Source: DATAGZ01 sp036263455 (GTDB lineage: Bacteria > Pseudomonadota > Alphaproteobacteria > Dongiales > Dongiaceae). Taken from it: a stretch of 64,000 nt of DNA. The DNA lies in NCBI GenBank assembly GCA_036263455.1, contig DATAGZ010000018.1, positions 1-64,000 on the forward strand, in the 5' to 3' direction. Made by a program: the position numbers and the translations under genes. Positions 33,888-43,193 of this stretch are shown here, piece after piece (positions within the stretch are counted from its first letter, which is position 1; each line of letters begins with the position of its first letter). The notes under the pieces are model-generated. The model saw nothing but the letters and a program-made list of their open reading frames with translations, ran no database searches and was not told the DNA's origin.

Positions 33888-33916
33888 TTGCGATACAGGA
33901 ATGGCCTGGGTAGGTT
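33888..33916 (+). promoter_or_regulatory. Putative promoter of ppc (leaderless geometry)
   Basis: TTGCGA (33888-33893), a 17-nt spacer and TAGGTT (33911-33916), followed by 6 nt and the ppc ATG at 33923, which would be +1. The -35 matches TTGACA at four positions and the -10 keeps T1, A2 and T6. An alternative is that the AGG in this hexamer acts as a weak ribosome binding site 9 nt from the ATG. Confidence 0.4.
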
Positions 33917-33922
33917 CGTCAG

Positions 33923-36691
33923 ATGGCGTTGTCTCCTCTTTTCGATGAATCGTCCGGCAAGGATTCACTCAGGGAGGATATCCGCCTCCTCGGCAGATTG
34001 CTCGGAGATACCGTGCGCGATCAGGAAGGGGAAACCGTCTTTACTCTGATCGAAACCATCCGCCAAACTGCCGTGCACTTCCATCGAACCGCGGACGAGG
34101 CCAGCCGCAACGAACTCGGAGTTTTGCTCAACGGCCTCTCGCCTACCCAAACGATCCAGACAGTCCGGGCCTTCAGCTATTTTTCCCATTTCGCCAATAT
34201 CGCCGAAGATCAACATAACCTGCGCAAGAATTGGAAGCGGGAAAAGGCTTCGCCGGAAAGCGAGCCGGGAACGATAGCGCGCGCGCTGAGGCGTGCCGAA
34301 GAAACCGGGCTGGATCTCTCCGATATTCTGGGCTTTTTTCAGCGCGCGTTGATCTCTCCGGTTCTTACCGCACACCCCACCGAAGTGCGCCGCAAGAGCG
34401 TGATCGATCGCGAAAGGGAGATCGCCGAATTGCTCGCCCAGCGCGACCGGGCCTGGCTCACGCGCGCCGAAGAAACTGCCAACGAAGAAGCCTTGCGCCG
34501 CGCTATCCATATCCTCTGGCAGACCAGCCTGCTGCGCCGGCTGCGCCTGGCGGTGCTCGACGAGGTGGCCAACGGCCTCTCTTTCTACGACTACACTTTT
34601 CTCTCTGAGGTCCCCCGCTTCTATCACGAACTCGAGGATGAGCTTCGGACGCGTGCCCCCGAGGCGGAAAATCTAGAACTGCCGCCCTTCTTTCGCATGG
34701 GTTCATGGATTGGCGGTGATCGCGACGGCAATCCTTATGTGACTGCCGACATCTTACAGCACACCTTGCGCATGCAGGCGCGACGCGCACTCGGCCATTA
34801 TCTTGAGGCCGTCCATGTGCTGGGAGGGGAATTGTCGCTCGATTCGAGCCTGGTGGATGTCACGCCTGAAATGATGGAGCTCGCAGTCGGCTCCCCGGAC
34901 CGATCGCAGAACCGCGATCAGGAGCCCTATCGCCGCGTCCTCTCGGGCATCTATGCCCGTTTGGCAGCGACGGCACGGGCACTCGACCCCAACATGTTGA
35001 TGCGTCCGCCGATCGGTCCGGCGCCACCTTATGCGTCACCCGCGGAATTTTCTCGCGATCTCGACATTATCCATCGCTCGCTGCTCAGGAATGGGGCAGG
35101 CGCACTGACGCGAGGACGGCTGCGCGATCTCCGCCGCGCCGTCACTGTGTTCGGCTTCCACTTGGCTGCCATCGATATCCGGCAGAATTCGGCGGTACAT
35201 GAGCGCACCGTCGCCGAGCTGCTGGAGGCTGTGACGCCTGGCATTCGCTATAAAGAGCTAGATGAAGCCGAGCGCGCCCGCCTGCTCCTCGCCGAGATCG
35301 AAAATCCACGGCCGCTGGTTTCTCCCTTTTACACCTATTCCGAAGAGACCCAATCCGAGATCGCCATCTTCCGCATGGCAGCCGTCGCGCAGCGCCTTTA
35401 TGGCAAGCAGGCAGTGCCTCATGCGATAATTTCCAAGGCGGAATCGGTTTCCGACATGCTCGAACTCGCAGTGCTGCTCAAGGAAGTCGGCCTGCTTCGT
35501 TCCCGAGACAAAACCACCGATGTCGCGCTTGTTCCCTTGTTCGAGACCATCGCCGATCTTAGGAATTGCGCAACGATCATGGAGAAGCTGCTGGCTCTGC
35601 CGTTTTATCGGCAAATGCTTGCCAACAATGACAATCTCCAGGAGGTCATGCTTGGCTATTCCGACAGCAACAAGGACGGGGGCTTCCTGACGTCGAGCTG
35701 GGAACTCTACAAAGCGGAGATTTCGCTGATCGCCCTCTTCCACCGCTATGGCGTCCGTTTGCGTCTGTTTCACGGCCGCGGGGGTTCGGTAGGGCGCGGC
35801 GGCGGACCGAGCTATGAGGCCATTCTCGCCCAGCCGGGCGGTGCGGTGGAAAACGGCCTGCGCATCACCGAGCAAGGAGAAGTCATCGCCGGCAAATATT
35901 CCAATGCCGAGCTGGGGCGGCGTAACCTGGAGATTATCGCGGCGGCGGCGCTTGAGGCCAATCTAGATGATCGGGATAACGCCGCGCCCGATCCCAGCTA
36001 TCTCGAAGTCATGGAGGAGCTGTCGCAGTTCGCCTACCGCGCCTACCGCCACCTGGTCTATGACACGCCCGGCTTCGAGGATTATTTCTGGCAATCGACG
36101 GTTATCGGAGAGATTGCCAGCCTGAACATCGGGTCGCGCCCCGCTTCGCGAACCAAATCTCGGCGGATCGAGGATCTGCGCGCCATTCCCTGGGTATTTG
36201 GCTGGGCGCAGTGCCGGTTGATGCTGCCGGGCTGGTATGGATTCGGCTCGGCGGTTCGCGAATGGCTGACCCTGCGGCCCGAAGATGGATTGCGTGTTCT
36301 CCACAATATGTTTAGCGCCTGGCCTTTCTTCCGGACCCTGCTCTCCAATATGGATATGGTGTTGGCCAAAACCGATATCGCCATCGCTTCCCGCTACGCG
36401 GAATTAGTGGAAAATCACGAACAGCGCGACATGATCTGGAAAGCGGTGCGCGAGGAATGGCAGGCCTCGATCGACGCCGTGCTGACGATTACCGGGCAGC
36501 ACACATTGCTGGAACGCAATACCGAGCTGGCGCGCTCGATCCGCTATCGTTTTCCTTATCTAGATCCGCTCAACCATGTGCAGATCGAGCTGCTCAAGCG
36601 GCACCGCGGCGGCACCAGCGACCAGATGACCCGCGAAGGCATCCACCTGACCATCAACGGCATCGCGGCGGGATTGCGCAACAGCGGCTAG
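33923..36691 (+). CDS. ppc: Phosphoenolpyruvate carboxylase
   Basis: 922-aa anaplerotic enzyme that carboxylates PEP to oxaloacetate. The key motifs are all present: LTAHPTEVRRKS with the catalytic His near residue 150, SWIGGDRDGNPYV, GYSDSNKDGGFLTS, the glycine loop FHGRGGSVGRGGGP, and a C-terminus ending GLRNSG (the usual end is RNTG). The length is typical of bacterial PEPC. It stands alone, with its own upstream region, and its 3' end abuts the convergent comF gene by 1 nt. Confidence 0.96.
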   Translation: MALSPLFDESSGKDSLREDIRLLGRLLGDTVRDQEGETVFTLIETIRQTAVHFHRTADEASRNELGVLLNGLSPTQTIQTVRAFSYFSHFANIAEDQHNLRKNWKREKASPESEPGTIARALRRAEETGLDLSDILGFFQRALISPVLTAHPTEVRRKSVIDREREIAELLAQRDRAWLTRAEETANEEALRRAIHILWQTSLLRRLRLAVLDEVANGLSFYDYTFLSEVPRFYHELEDELRTRAPEAENLELPPFFRMGSWIGGDRDGNPYVTADILQHTLRMQARRALGHYLEAVHVLGGELSLDSSLVDVTPEMMELAVGSPDRSQNRDQEPYRRVLSGIYARLAATARALDPNMLMRPPIGPAPPYASPAEFSRDLDIIHRSLLRNGAGALTRGRLRDLRRAVTVFGFHLAAIDIRQNSAVHERTVAELLEAVTPGIRYKELDEAERARLLLAEIENPRPLVSPFYTYSEETQSEIAIFRMAAVAQRLYGKQAVPHAIISKAESVSDMLELAVLLKEVGLLRSRDKTTDVALVPLFETIADLRNCATIMEKLLALPFYRQMLANNDNLQEVMLGYSDSNKDGGFLTSSWELYKAEISLIALFHRYGVRLRLFHGRGGSVGRGGGPSYEAILAQPGGAVENGLRITEQGEVIAGKYSNAELGRRNLEIIAAAALEANLDDRDNAAPDPSYLEVMEELSQFAYRAYRHLVYDTPGFEDYFWQSTVIGEIASLNIGSRPASRTKSRRIEDLRAIPWVFGWAQCRLMLPGWYGFGSAVREWLTLRPEDGLRVLHNMFSAWPFFRTLLSNMDMVLAKTDIAIASRYAELVENHEQRDMIWKAVREEWQASIDAVLTITGQHTLLERNTELARSIRYRFPYLDPLNHVQIELLKRHRGGTSDQMTREGIHLTINGIAAGLRNSG

Positions 36692-36692
36692 A

Positions 36693-37442
36693 TCAGCCGC
36701 CGCGCACCACTTTGGCAATCGCCAGCACCAGAACGGCACTAACTCCAGCCTCAAGCAATATCCGGCTGCAAGCGGCGACCGTGGCACCCGTCGTGATCAC
36801 ATCGTCAACGAGCAGCACCGTCTTGCCCTCGAGCTGGCGCGCACGGACCGGATGCAGCGAGAACGCATCGCGGACATTGCGCACCCGCGCGCTCGAATTA
36901 CGGCGCCCCTGGCTCGGGGTGCGGCGATGCCGCAGCAGCAGCAGCGGCTCCATCGGCATGTGGTGGAGCCGCGCCAGTTCGCGTCCGAACAGCGCCGCCT
37001 GGTTGTAGCGCCGGGCAAACAGCCGCGACCAATGCAGCGGCACCGGCACGATCATATCCGCTCTGCCCACAAAGTCGGTGGCGCGCACCCATCGGGCAAA
37101 GGCCCGCGCCAGTTCGGGCCGGTCGCCATGCTTGAAGGCAAGGATCGGCCCGCTGGAATGATGGTCATAGGCAAAGAGCGCCCGCGCCTGAGCATAAGGC
37201 GGGCGCTCGGCCACGCAACGTGCGCAGAGGGCATTGCCCCCGACATCGAATTCGAAGGGCTCGGCACAGATCCGGCAGCACGGTTCGCCCAGGAACCGCA
37301 CGTCCTTCCAGCAATCGGGACAAAGCCCGCCCTCATGCTGCACCAGTTCGCCGCACCGCAGACATTGTGGCGGCAAGACAATATCGAGGGCGCGCCGCGC
37401 CCATAGGTTAATAGGCGAAGACGCGATAGAGCGGGGCCACAT
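36693..37442 (-). CDS. ComF-family phosphoribosyltransferase-like protein
   Basis: 249-aa protein with an N-terminal double zinc ribbon (CLRCGE, CPDC, CRIC, CARC, within about residues 27-75) and a C-terminal phosphoribosyltransferase domain with the PRPP-binding loop VLLVDDVITTGAT near residue 215. ComF proteins take part in DNA uptake or purine-linked functions; the exact role outside naturally competent species is unknown. The ATG at 37442 overlaps the gshA 3' end by 35 nt, with no internal Met before the zinc ribbon, so the long overlap is probably real. Confidence 0.88.
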   Translation of the reverse strand: MWPRSIASSPINLWARRALDIVLPPQCLRCGELVQHEGGLCPDCWKDVRFLGEPCCRICAEPFEFDVGGNALCARCVAERPPYAQARALFAYDHHSSGPILAFKHGDRPELARAFARWVRATDFVGRADMIVPVPLHWSRLFARRYNQAALFGRELARLHHMPMEPLLLLRHRRTPSQGRRNSSARVRNVRDAFSLHPVRARQLEGKTVLLVDDVITTGATVAACSRILLEAGVSAVLVLAIAKVVRGG

Positions 37443-38772
37443 CTTGGCGCCATTCCCCCTGATATAGCGCGAGCTTGCGTTCGGCGGGCGTGATACCCGA
37501 TTCGGCGATGTTCTGTAGCGTATTCAGGAATCCCGACTCGTCCCCGCCGATCGCATCATGTGCTGCACGCCGTATCAGCCCATCCCGCGCAATGCGGAGC
37601 ACGCGAAGCGCGATTTCCTGCACTGTTTCTCCTCGGAAGCGTGCCTTGAGCGCAAGCCGGGGCACGTCGCGCCTGAGCTCGGCCATTTCCTCGATGCCCC
37701 AATCCGAGATGAAGGCGGCGGCTTCGGCCTGCGCCTGCGCATCATAGAGGAGACCGACCCAAAAGGCGGGCAATGCGCACAGCCTGTCCCAGGGGCCTCC
37801 GTCCGCGCCCCGCATTTCCAGGAATTTCTTGAGCCGCACCTCAGGAAAAACCGTCGTCAAATGATCGGCGAAATCGCCGATGCTCGGCACCTCGCCGGGC
37901 AGCGCCGGCAGCCGGCCTTCCATGAAATCGCGAAAAGATTGGCCCGAGGCGTCGATATATCTGCCGTTGCGGTAGACGAAATACATCGGGACATCGAGCA
38001 GGTATTCGACATAGCGCTCAAATCCCATCCCCGGCTCGAAGACAAAGGGCAACATCCCACACCGGTCGGGATCGGTATCGGTCCAGATGTGCGAGCGATA
38101 GGAGAGAAAACCGTTCGGCCGCCCTTCGGTAAAGGGCGAATCGGCAAATAGCGCCGTGGCGATGGGCTGAAGCGCGATGCCGATCCTCAGCTTCTCGACC
38201 ATGTCGGCCTCGCTCGAAAAGTCGAGATTGACTTGAACCGTGCAGGTGCGGGTCATCATATCGAGGCCCAGCGTACCGCGCTTCGGCATATAGTCGCGCA
38301 TGATCCGATACCGGCCCTTGGGCATCCAAGGAATGTCCGCGCGGCGCCAGTGGGGCGAGAACCCCATCCCCAGAAAGCCCAGATCGAGCTCCTGGGCGAC
38401 TTCCTTTACCTGGCGCAGATGCGTTCCGACCTCGGCGCAGGTCTCGTGGATCGAGCGCAGGGGCGCGCCCGAAAGTTCGAACTGGCCACCCGGCTCGAGG
38501 GTGATCGAGCAGCGCCCCTGGGTGAGCGCGATGATCTTGTCCTTTTCGGTCACCGCCTCCCACCCAAAACGCTGGAGACCGCGTAGCAAGGCATTGATCC
38601 CATTAGGTTCTTCGTAGCTCACCGGGCGCAGGTCGGCCCCGTGGAAGACGAATTTTTCATGCTCGGTTCCGATGCGCCACTCGCTCTTGGGCTTACAGCC
38701 GCTGGCCAGATAATCGGCGAGTTGGTTTTTGCTGCGGATCGGTTCGCTTTGCGATTGCGGCGGTGCGGACAT
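37408..38772 (-). CDS. gshA: Glutamate-cysteine ligase (plant/alphaproteobacterial type)
   Basis: 454-aa ATP-dependent enzyme for the first step of glutathione synthesis. It matches the alphaproteobacterial/plant GCL class (EWRIGTEHEKFVF near residue 30, LEPGGQFELSGAP, MGFSPHWRRADIPWMPKGRY). The ATG at 38772 follows GCGAGGAAG, a good ribosome binding site; a longer frame to 38868 runs into rsmE. Located just after rsmE, an order I recall from other alphaproteobacteria. gshB is not in the window. Confidence 0.94.
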   Translation of the reverse strand: MSAPPQSQSEPIRSKNQLADYLASGCKPKSEWRIGTEHEKFVFHGADLRPVSYEEPNGINALLRGLQRFGWEAVTEKDKIIALTQGRCSITLEPGGQFELSGAPLRSIHETCAEVGTHLRQVKEVAQELDLGFLGMGFSPHWRRADIPWMPKGRYRIMRDYMPKRGTLGLDMMTRTCTVQVNLDFSSEADMVEKLRIGIALQPIATALFADSPFTEGRPNGFLSYRSHIWTDTDPDRCGMLPFVFEPGMGFERYVEYLLDVPMYFVYRNGRYIDASGQSFRDFMEGRLPALPGEVPSIGDFADHLTTVFPEVRLKKFLEMRGADGGPWDRLCALPAFWVGLLYDAQAQAEAAAFISDWGIEEMAELRRDVPRLALKARFRGETVQEIALRVLRIARDGLIRRAAHDAIGGDESGFLNTLQNIAESGITPAERKLALYQGEWRQDVAPLYRVFAY

Positions 38773-38782
38773 TCTTCCTCGC

Positions 38783-39544
38783 TTACTCCTGTTCCGGATC
38801 GGGGATGTCGCGCAAGGGACGCGCCGCACCGTCGCCCCATAATGCCTGGATGACGGCCAGGGCAGCAATCGCCGCCGTGTCGGCGCGCAGAATGCGCGGC
38901 CCCAATGTTACAGACGTAACAAAGGGTAGTTTCCGAAGGAAATCAAGCTCCATTTGGGGAAAGCCGCCCTCCGGCCCAGTCAAGAGCGCTGCCTCGTTTC
39001 CGGACAGGGAATCGATCGCCTCAGCCAGGGACAGCGCCGGTCCGCTTTCCGCGCAGAGAAGCACCGGACGGCTCGCGGGCCACGCCTCGAAAAGATTCTC
39101 GAGCATGACAGGCGGAACGATCTCCGGCACGCTCAGCCGTTCGCTCTGCTCCGCTGATTCGGTTGCGATGGTGCGCAGGCGGTCCAGGTTGACCCGATGC
39201 GGACCGGCATGCCGGGTGATGACCGGGCAGATCGTGGTGACGCCGAGTTCGCAAGCCTTGGCGACGATCGTTTCAAGCGCCGGACGCTGCACCAGGCCGG
39301 CCAGCAGCCACAAAGCCCGCTCGTCGGTCTGGGCGCGGCGCTGGCGCGAGAGGCGGAGGTGCAGCGATGATTTCTCGATTGCCGCGATATGCGCCCAATA
39401 CTCCCCGTCGCGCCCATTGAAAAGGATCAGATTGTCGCCCGCGCGCCGGCGAAGCACCCGCGCGATATAATGCGCCTCCTTGGCGCCGAGAACGATCTCG
39501 GCATTGGCGGTGAGTGCGCTTGCGACAAACAGGCGTGGGATCAC
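38783..39544 (-). CDS. rsmE: 16S rRNA (uracil(1498)-N3)-methyltransferase
   Basis: 253-aa SPOUT-family methyltransferase acting on U1498 of 16S rRNA. An N-terminal PUA-like segment (IPRLFVASAL, HYIARVLRRRAGD) precedes the knotted SAM-binding domain, with LLTGPEGGFPQMELD and the final knot region (TLGPRILRADTAAIAAL). The GTG at 39544 gives the canonical start (M)IPRLFV and overlaps the stop of the upstream thioesterase as GTGA. The frame is open further upstream, but the extension has no conservation signal. Confidence 0.93.
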   Translation of the reverse strand: MIPRLFVASALTANAEIVLGAKEAHYIARVLRRRAGDNLILFNGRDGEYWAHIAAIEKSSLHLRLSRQRRAQTDERALWLLAGLVQRPALETIVAKACELGVTTICPVITRHAGPHRVNLDRLRTIATESAEQSERLSVPEIVPPVMLENLFEAWPASRPVLLCAESGPALSLAEAIDSLSGNEAALLTGPEGGFPQMELDFLRKLPFVTSVTLGPRILRADTAAIAALAVIQALWGDGAARPLRDIPDPEQE

Positions 39545-40029
39545 ACCGCGGCCCGCTTGTTGGCAAGCGATACGTTGCGTCCCGCCTCGCTTGGACGGGG
39601 CAGAGCGGCATGGAGATGATGGATCTCCGCAGTGCGGCGGGCCAGCGCGGGCGGCATCGGTGCTGCGCGGCGGCGATGAATATCGATGCAGAGGACCAGC
39701 CACTCGCAACTTGCCGCGAGATACCCTTTTTCCGCGTGATAGGCGCGCTGGAACCAGTGCCAGCGCTTTTCGTCATAATCGAGCAGTTGAGAGGTCACGC
39801 GCAGGCGATCACTCTCGAAGACTTCGGCATGATAAGTGAGGTGATTCTCGACCGCGAAGGTCGTGATTCCCGTCTCGGCGACCGCGTCGTAGCGAATGCC
39901 GATATCGGTGAAGGCTTTTTCAATCGCCACGTCGAAAAGAATGAGGTAGCGCGAGACATTCATATGACCGTTATGGTCGATCCAATCCGGCAGGACCATC
40001 TGGTCATCATCGGTATAGAGCATCGTCAT
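39541..40029 (-). CDS. Hotdog-fold acyl-CoA thioesterase family protein
   Basis: 162-aa protein of the 4-hydroxybenzoyl-CoA thioesterase-like hotdog family; the DWIDHNGHMNVSRYLILFD motif near residue 15 includes the catalytic Asp/Asn-Gly-His-Met region, and VENHLTYHAEVFESDRL follows. Related proteins include betainyl-CoA thioesterases, but the substrate here is unknown. AAGGA lies 8 nt before the ATG. The start overlaps the YcaQ-like gene by 23 nt, and the 3' end is coupled to rsmE. Confidence 0.85.
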   Translation of the reverse strand: MTMLYTDDDQMVLPDWIDHNGHMNVSRYLILFDVAIEKAFTDIGIRYDAVAETGITTFAVENHLTYHAEVFESDRLRVTSQLLDYDEKRWHWFQRAYHAEKGYLAASCEWLVLCIDIHRRRAAPMPPALARRTAEIHHLHAALPRPSEAGRNVSLANKRAAV

Positions 40030-41203
40030 CGATTTTTCCTTTCAATGAAACGGCAATGGCGCGCTCCAATCCCCGCGCGGTCGTGATGCGCTCGGCGCCG
40101 GCCAGGCCGGCCAAGCGGTGGATCGCCTGTCTGAGCAGCTCTCGGGAGACCGGTTTGTGGAGCTCTATTGCCACGATATGCCAGTCGCCCCCGCGCTTGC
40201 CCGCATCGAGCAAGCCGATAATCTCATCGCGATGGAGCAGCGGCAGGGCATAATAGAACCGGCGCGCGTGAACCGGGGTATATGCCTCGAATTTATAGGG
40301 AATGCCGAAGAGCTCCTGGAAGCGCCTGCGGTGGAAGAGCAGATTCTCCAGTGGCGCCAGCACCCGGACAATATCGCTGTCGCCGCGGCTGTTTTCAACG
40401 CGCCGTTTGTCCTCGCGCAAGCCAAACAGGCCCGGCGCCATCTCGACGATATCCTCGTCGCTTTGACGGCGCAGGAACCGTTCCAGCATGGCGCGCGCCT
40501 CCGCCTTGCCGCCCCGCGGCAGCCAATGGTGCGCGATCCTGTCCACCCATTGCGCGGGCGTGGCGAGCTTGAGAACTTCCAATGCCGAGCGCGCGAAAAA
40601 AGCATCCCTCTCGGCTTGGCGCGGCCGTTTCACGGCCAGCGCCTCGGGCACCACGCGTTCGGTCAGATCGAAGAGACGGTGATAGTGGGCGGTCCGGCCG
40701 GCGATCTGGAGCTTGCCCTCGTAATAAAGATATTCCAACGCGCGGGTCGAGGCCTTGATCGTATTGAACCCGCCGGGGATACGCGCCTCGTTGAAGTCGG
40801 CGGGGGAGACGGGGCCGTTCTCGCGAATGTGCGCCAGCATGCGGCGCATCATAGGCTTGAGCGAAACATAGACCTCGCGCCGCGTGATGTGTGCATCGAA
40901 GCCACGGTTGAGCCACGGCACCCAGTCGCGCCGCGTGGCGAAGAGGGGATAATGGGTTTCGATCATCGCGCGGTCGCGATAGAGCAAGTCATAGAAATCG
41001 CCGACCGGCGCATCGGCGCGGGCGAGCCACGCCAGTTCATGATTGCGATGACCGGTGATGCGGATCGAATCGATCTGTACCATGCCGAGACCGACAAAAT
41101 TCTTCTTGGCGTCCGCACGCTTCCATAGCGGTCCCGAAAGACCGAGCGCGGCGAGGAGAAAGGCGCGCTGCGCGGCGCTATCCATGCCAGCCGCGCTTCT
41201 CAC
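40007..41203 (-). CDS. YcaQ/AlkZ-family DNA glycosylase (winged-helix protein)
   Basis: 398-aa protein with the HTH_42 (winged-helix) architecture of YcaQ and AlkZ, glycosylases that unhook DNA interstrand crosslinks. The catalytic QxD-type motif is visible as VQIDSIRI near residue 43, which is the YcaQ version rather than the QxQ of AlkZ. Another match is YLYYEGKLQIAGR. The GTG at 41203 overlaps the shc stop (GTGA); an internal ATG at 41185 is an alternative. The gene sits between shc and a thioesterase in one transcript, with no other DNA-repair gene near. Confidence 0.87.
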   Translation of the reverse strand: MRSAAGMDSAAQRAFLLAALGLSGPLWKRADAKKNFVGLGMVQIDSIRITGHRNHELAWLARADAPVGDFYDLLYRDRAMIETHYPLFATRRDWVPWLNRGFDAHITRREVYVSLKPMMRRMLAHIRENGPVSPADFNEARIPGGFNTIKASTRALEYLYYEGKLQIAGRTAHYHRLFDLTERVVPEALAVKRPRQAERDAFFARSALEVLKLATPAQWVDRIAHHWLPRGGKAEARAMLERFLRRQSDEDIVEMAPGLFGLREDKRRVENSRGDSDIVRVLAPLENLLFHRRRFQELFGIPYKFEAYTPVHARRFYYALPLLHRDEIIGLLDAGKRGGDWHIVAIELHKPVSRELLRQAIHRLAGLAGAERITTARGLERAIAVSLKGKIDDDALYR

Positions 41204-43134
41204 ATGCCATGCAGGACCGGTCCGCGATTGTTTTCCTCGAGATTACGATACCGCGCCAGCGCCCAGAGCGGAAAGTAAGCCCGGTAGCCATGATATTGCA
41301 GATAGAAAACGCGCGGGAAACCCACGGCATTGTAGTTGCTCTCTTCCCATCGGCCCTGCTGGTCCTGGGTTTCGAGCAGGTAGGCGATGCCGCGCGACAC
41401 GGCGGGATCTTCTCTCTCGCCCACCGCCATGAGGCCGAGCAAGGCCCAGGCGGTGTGCGATGGCGTCGAAATGTCCGCCTCTCCGCGTGGCCCCCCTTCG
41501 TAATAGGAAAGTCCGGTTTCGCCCCAGCCGCCGTCGGGGCGCTGTCTGCTTTTCAACCAGATGACGGCCTTGCGGATCGCGGGATGGCCATGATCGATGC
41601 CGACGGAATTGAGGGCGCACAGCACCGACCACGTCCCATAGATATAATTGGTGCCCCATCGGCCGTACCAGCATCCCTCTTTCTCCTGCTCGCGCAGGAG
41701 GTAATTGACCGCCCGGGCGACCGCCGGATGATCGCTCTTATATCCAAGCTGGGCGAGGAGCGAGATACAGCGCGCCGAGACATCGGCGCTCGGCGGATCG
41801 AGCAGGGCGCCGTGATCGGCAAAGGGGATATAGTTGAGATAATGATATTCATTATCCTTGTCGAAGGCGCCCCACCCGCCGCAGGTGCTCTGCACACCCA
41901 GGATCCATTCGACCGCGCGGGCGATGTTCTCGCGGTAGCGGGGATCGGCCCGACGATCCAGCGCCATCGCCACCACCGCCGTATCGTCGACGTCCGGATA
42001 ATGATCGTTGGCGTATTGAAAGGCCCAGCCGCCCGGACGGACGCCGGGGCAGTTCACGGCCCAATCGCCCTTCACATCGAGAATCTGCTTGCCCTGGAGC
42101 CAGTCGAGCGCCGCATCCGCACTTTTCTCCGCCTCGCCGCCCACCTCAAGCAAGGTATGGGCAATCAATCCGGTATCCCAAACTGGGGAGAAACAGGGCT
42201 GGCAGTAAGCGCGGTCTTCCTTCAAGATCAGCAGCTTCTCGACCGCCTCCCGCGCCGTCCGATAGGGCGGGTAATCCTTGTCATAGCCGAGCGTGTCATA
42301 GACCATCACGGTATTGGCCATGGCAGGATAGATCGCGCCCAGGCCATCCAACCCGTTGAGCCGTTCTTCGATCCACGCCACGCCACGCTTGATAGCCTTC
42401 TCACGTGGGCCGCGCGGAAAGAAGCGCTGTACCCGTTGCAGGACGCGATCGAGGCCGCGAAAAAAACCCGCCCACGCCCCGCGGCGCTTCATGCTGTACC
42501 AATTGGTGACCTGGGCCGGCGGAACAATGAAAAGTTCCGGGATATTCACTTGTCGCGGGTTGCGTGCCCGCGGCCTCTTCGCCATCAGAATGGTCAGCGG
42601 CACGATGACGCAGCGCGACCAATAGGACACCTTGTCGAGGTGAAAGGGAAACCAGCGCGGGAGCAGCATGATCTCGGGCGGCATGACCGGCACCGCCCGC
42701 CACGGCACCTGCCCGAAAAGCGCCAATTGGATCATGGCAAAGACATTGACCTCCTTCGCGCCGCCATGAGCAAGGATGGCGGCGCGTGCGCGACTCATAT
42801 GCGGGGCGTCGGGGTCCTCGCCGCATAATTTCAGGGCGTAATACGCCTTAACCGATGCGCTGATATCGAAGGCACCCTTGTGATACAGGGGCCATCCGCC
42901 ATGATCTTCTTGGGTCGATTTCAGATAAGCGACAACGCGCTGTTCGACCGCCACATTGGGCGTGCCCATGAAATGCCCGAGCATGATATATTCCGAGGGA
43001 ATGGTCGCGTCCGCTTCCAGTTCGAAGACGAAATGACCGTCCTCCTGCTGATGGCGGAGGAGAATATCCGTGGCACGGGCGATAGCGCCGTGCAGATTGG
43101 TGGCGGCAACAACGGAATCCAGGGCTGTCGTCAT
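41200..43134 (-). CDS. shc: Squalene-hopene cyclase
   Basis: 644-aa class II triterpene cyclase that converts squalene to hopene at the membrane. The catalytic DVDDTA motif lies near residue 380, and several QW repeats (QxxxGxW-type, for example QSTCGGWGAF, QRPDGGWGE, QDQQGRW) strengthen the alpha-barrel fold. The length is normal. It is the only hopanoid-pathway gene here (no hpnCDE squalene genes or hpnH), although MlaC/HpnM-like and MlaA genes lie 17 kb away. The ATG at 43134 has no clear ribosome binding site. Its 3' end is coupled to the YcaQ-like gene. Confidence 0.96.
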   Translation of the reverse strand: MTTALDSVVAATNLHGAIARATDILLRHQQEDGHFVFELEADATIPSEYIMLGHFMGTPNVAVEQRVVAYLKSTQEDHGGWPLYHKGAFDISASVKAYYALKLCGEDPDAPHMSRARAAILAHGGAKEVNVFAMIQLALFGQVPWRAVPVMPPEIMLLPRWFPFHLDKVSYWSRCVIVPLTILMAKRPRARNPRQVNIPELFIVPPAQVTNWYSMKRRGAWAGFFRGLDRVLQRVQRFFPRGPREKAIKRGVAWIEERLNGLDGLGAIYPAMANTVMVYDTLGYDKDYPPYRTAREAVEKLLILKEDRAYCQPCFSPVWDTGLIAHTLLEVGGEAEKSADAALDWLQGKQILDVKGDWAVNCPGVRPGGWAFQYANDHYPDVDDTAVVAMALDRRADPRYRENIARAVEWILGVQSTCGGWGAFDKDNEYHYLNYIPFADHGALLDPPSADVSARCISLLAQLGYKSDHPAVARAVNYLLREQEKEGCWYGRWGTNYIYGTWSVLCALNSVGIDHGHPAIRKAVIWLKSRQRPDGGWGETGLSYYEGGPRGEADISTPSHTAWALLGLMAVGEREDPAVSRGIAYLLETQDQQGRWEESNYNAVGFPRVFYLQYHGYRAYFPLWALARYRNLEENNRGPVLHGM

Positions 43135-43193
43135 GATGAGGCGGTACAGGGTGGGGCAGGCGAAGTCAAGATCGAGCTTTTCCGGTCGGGGCG

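Noticed and set aside
41209..42828. 539-codon open frame antisense to shc
   Set aside because: Shadow of the squalene-hopene cyclase coding frame, without its own start signal or domain.
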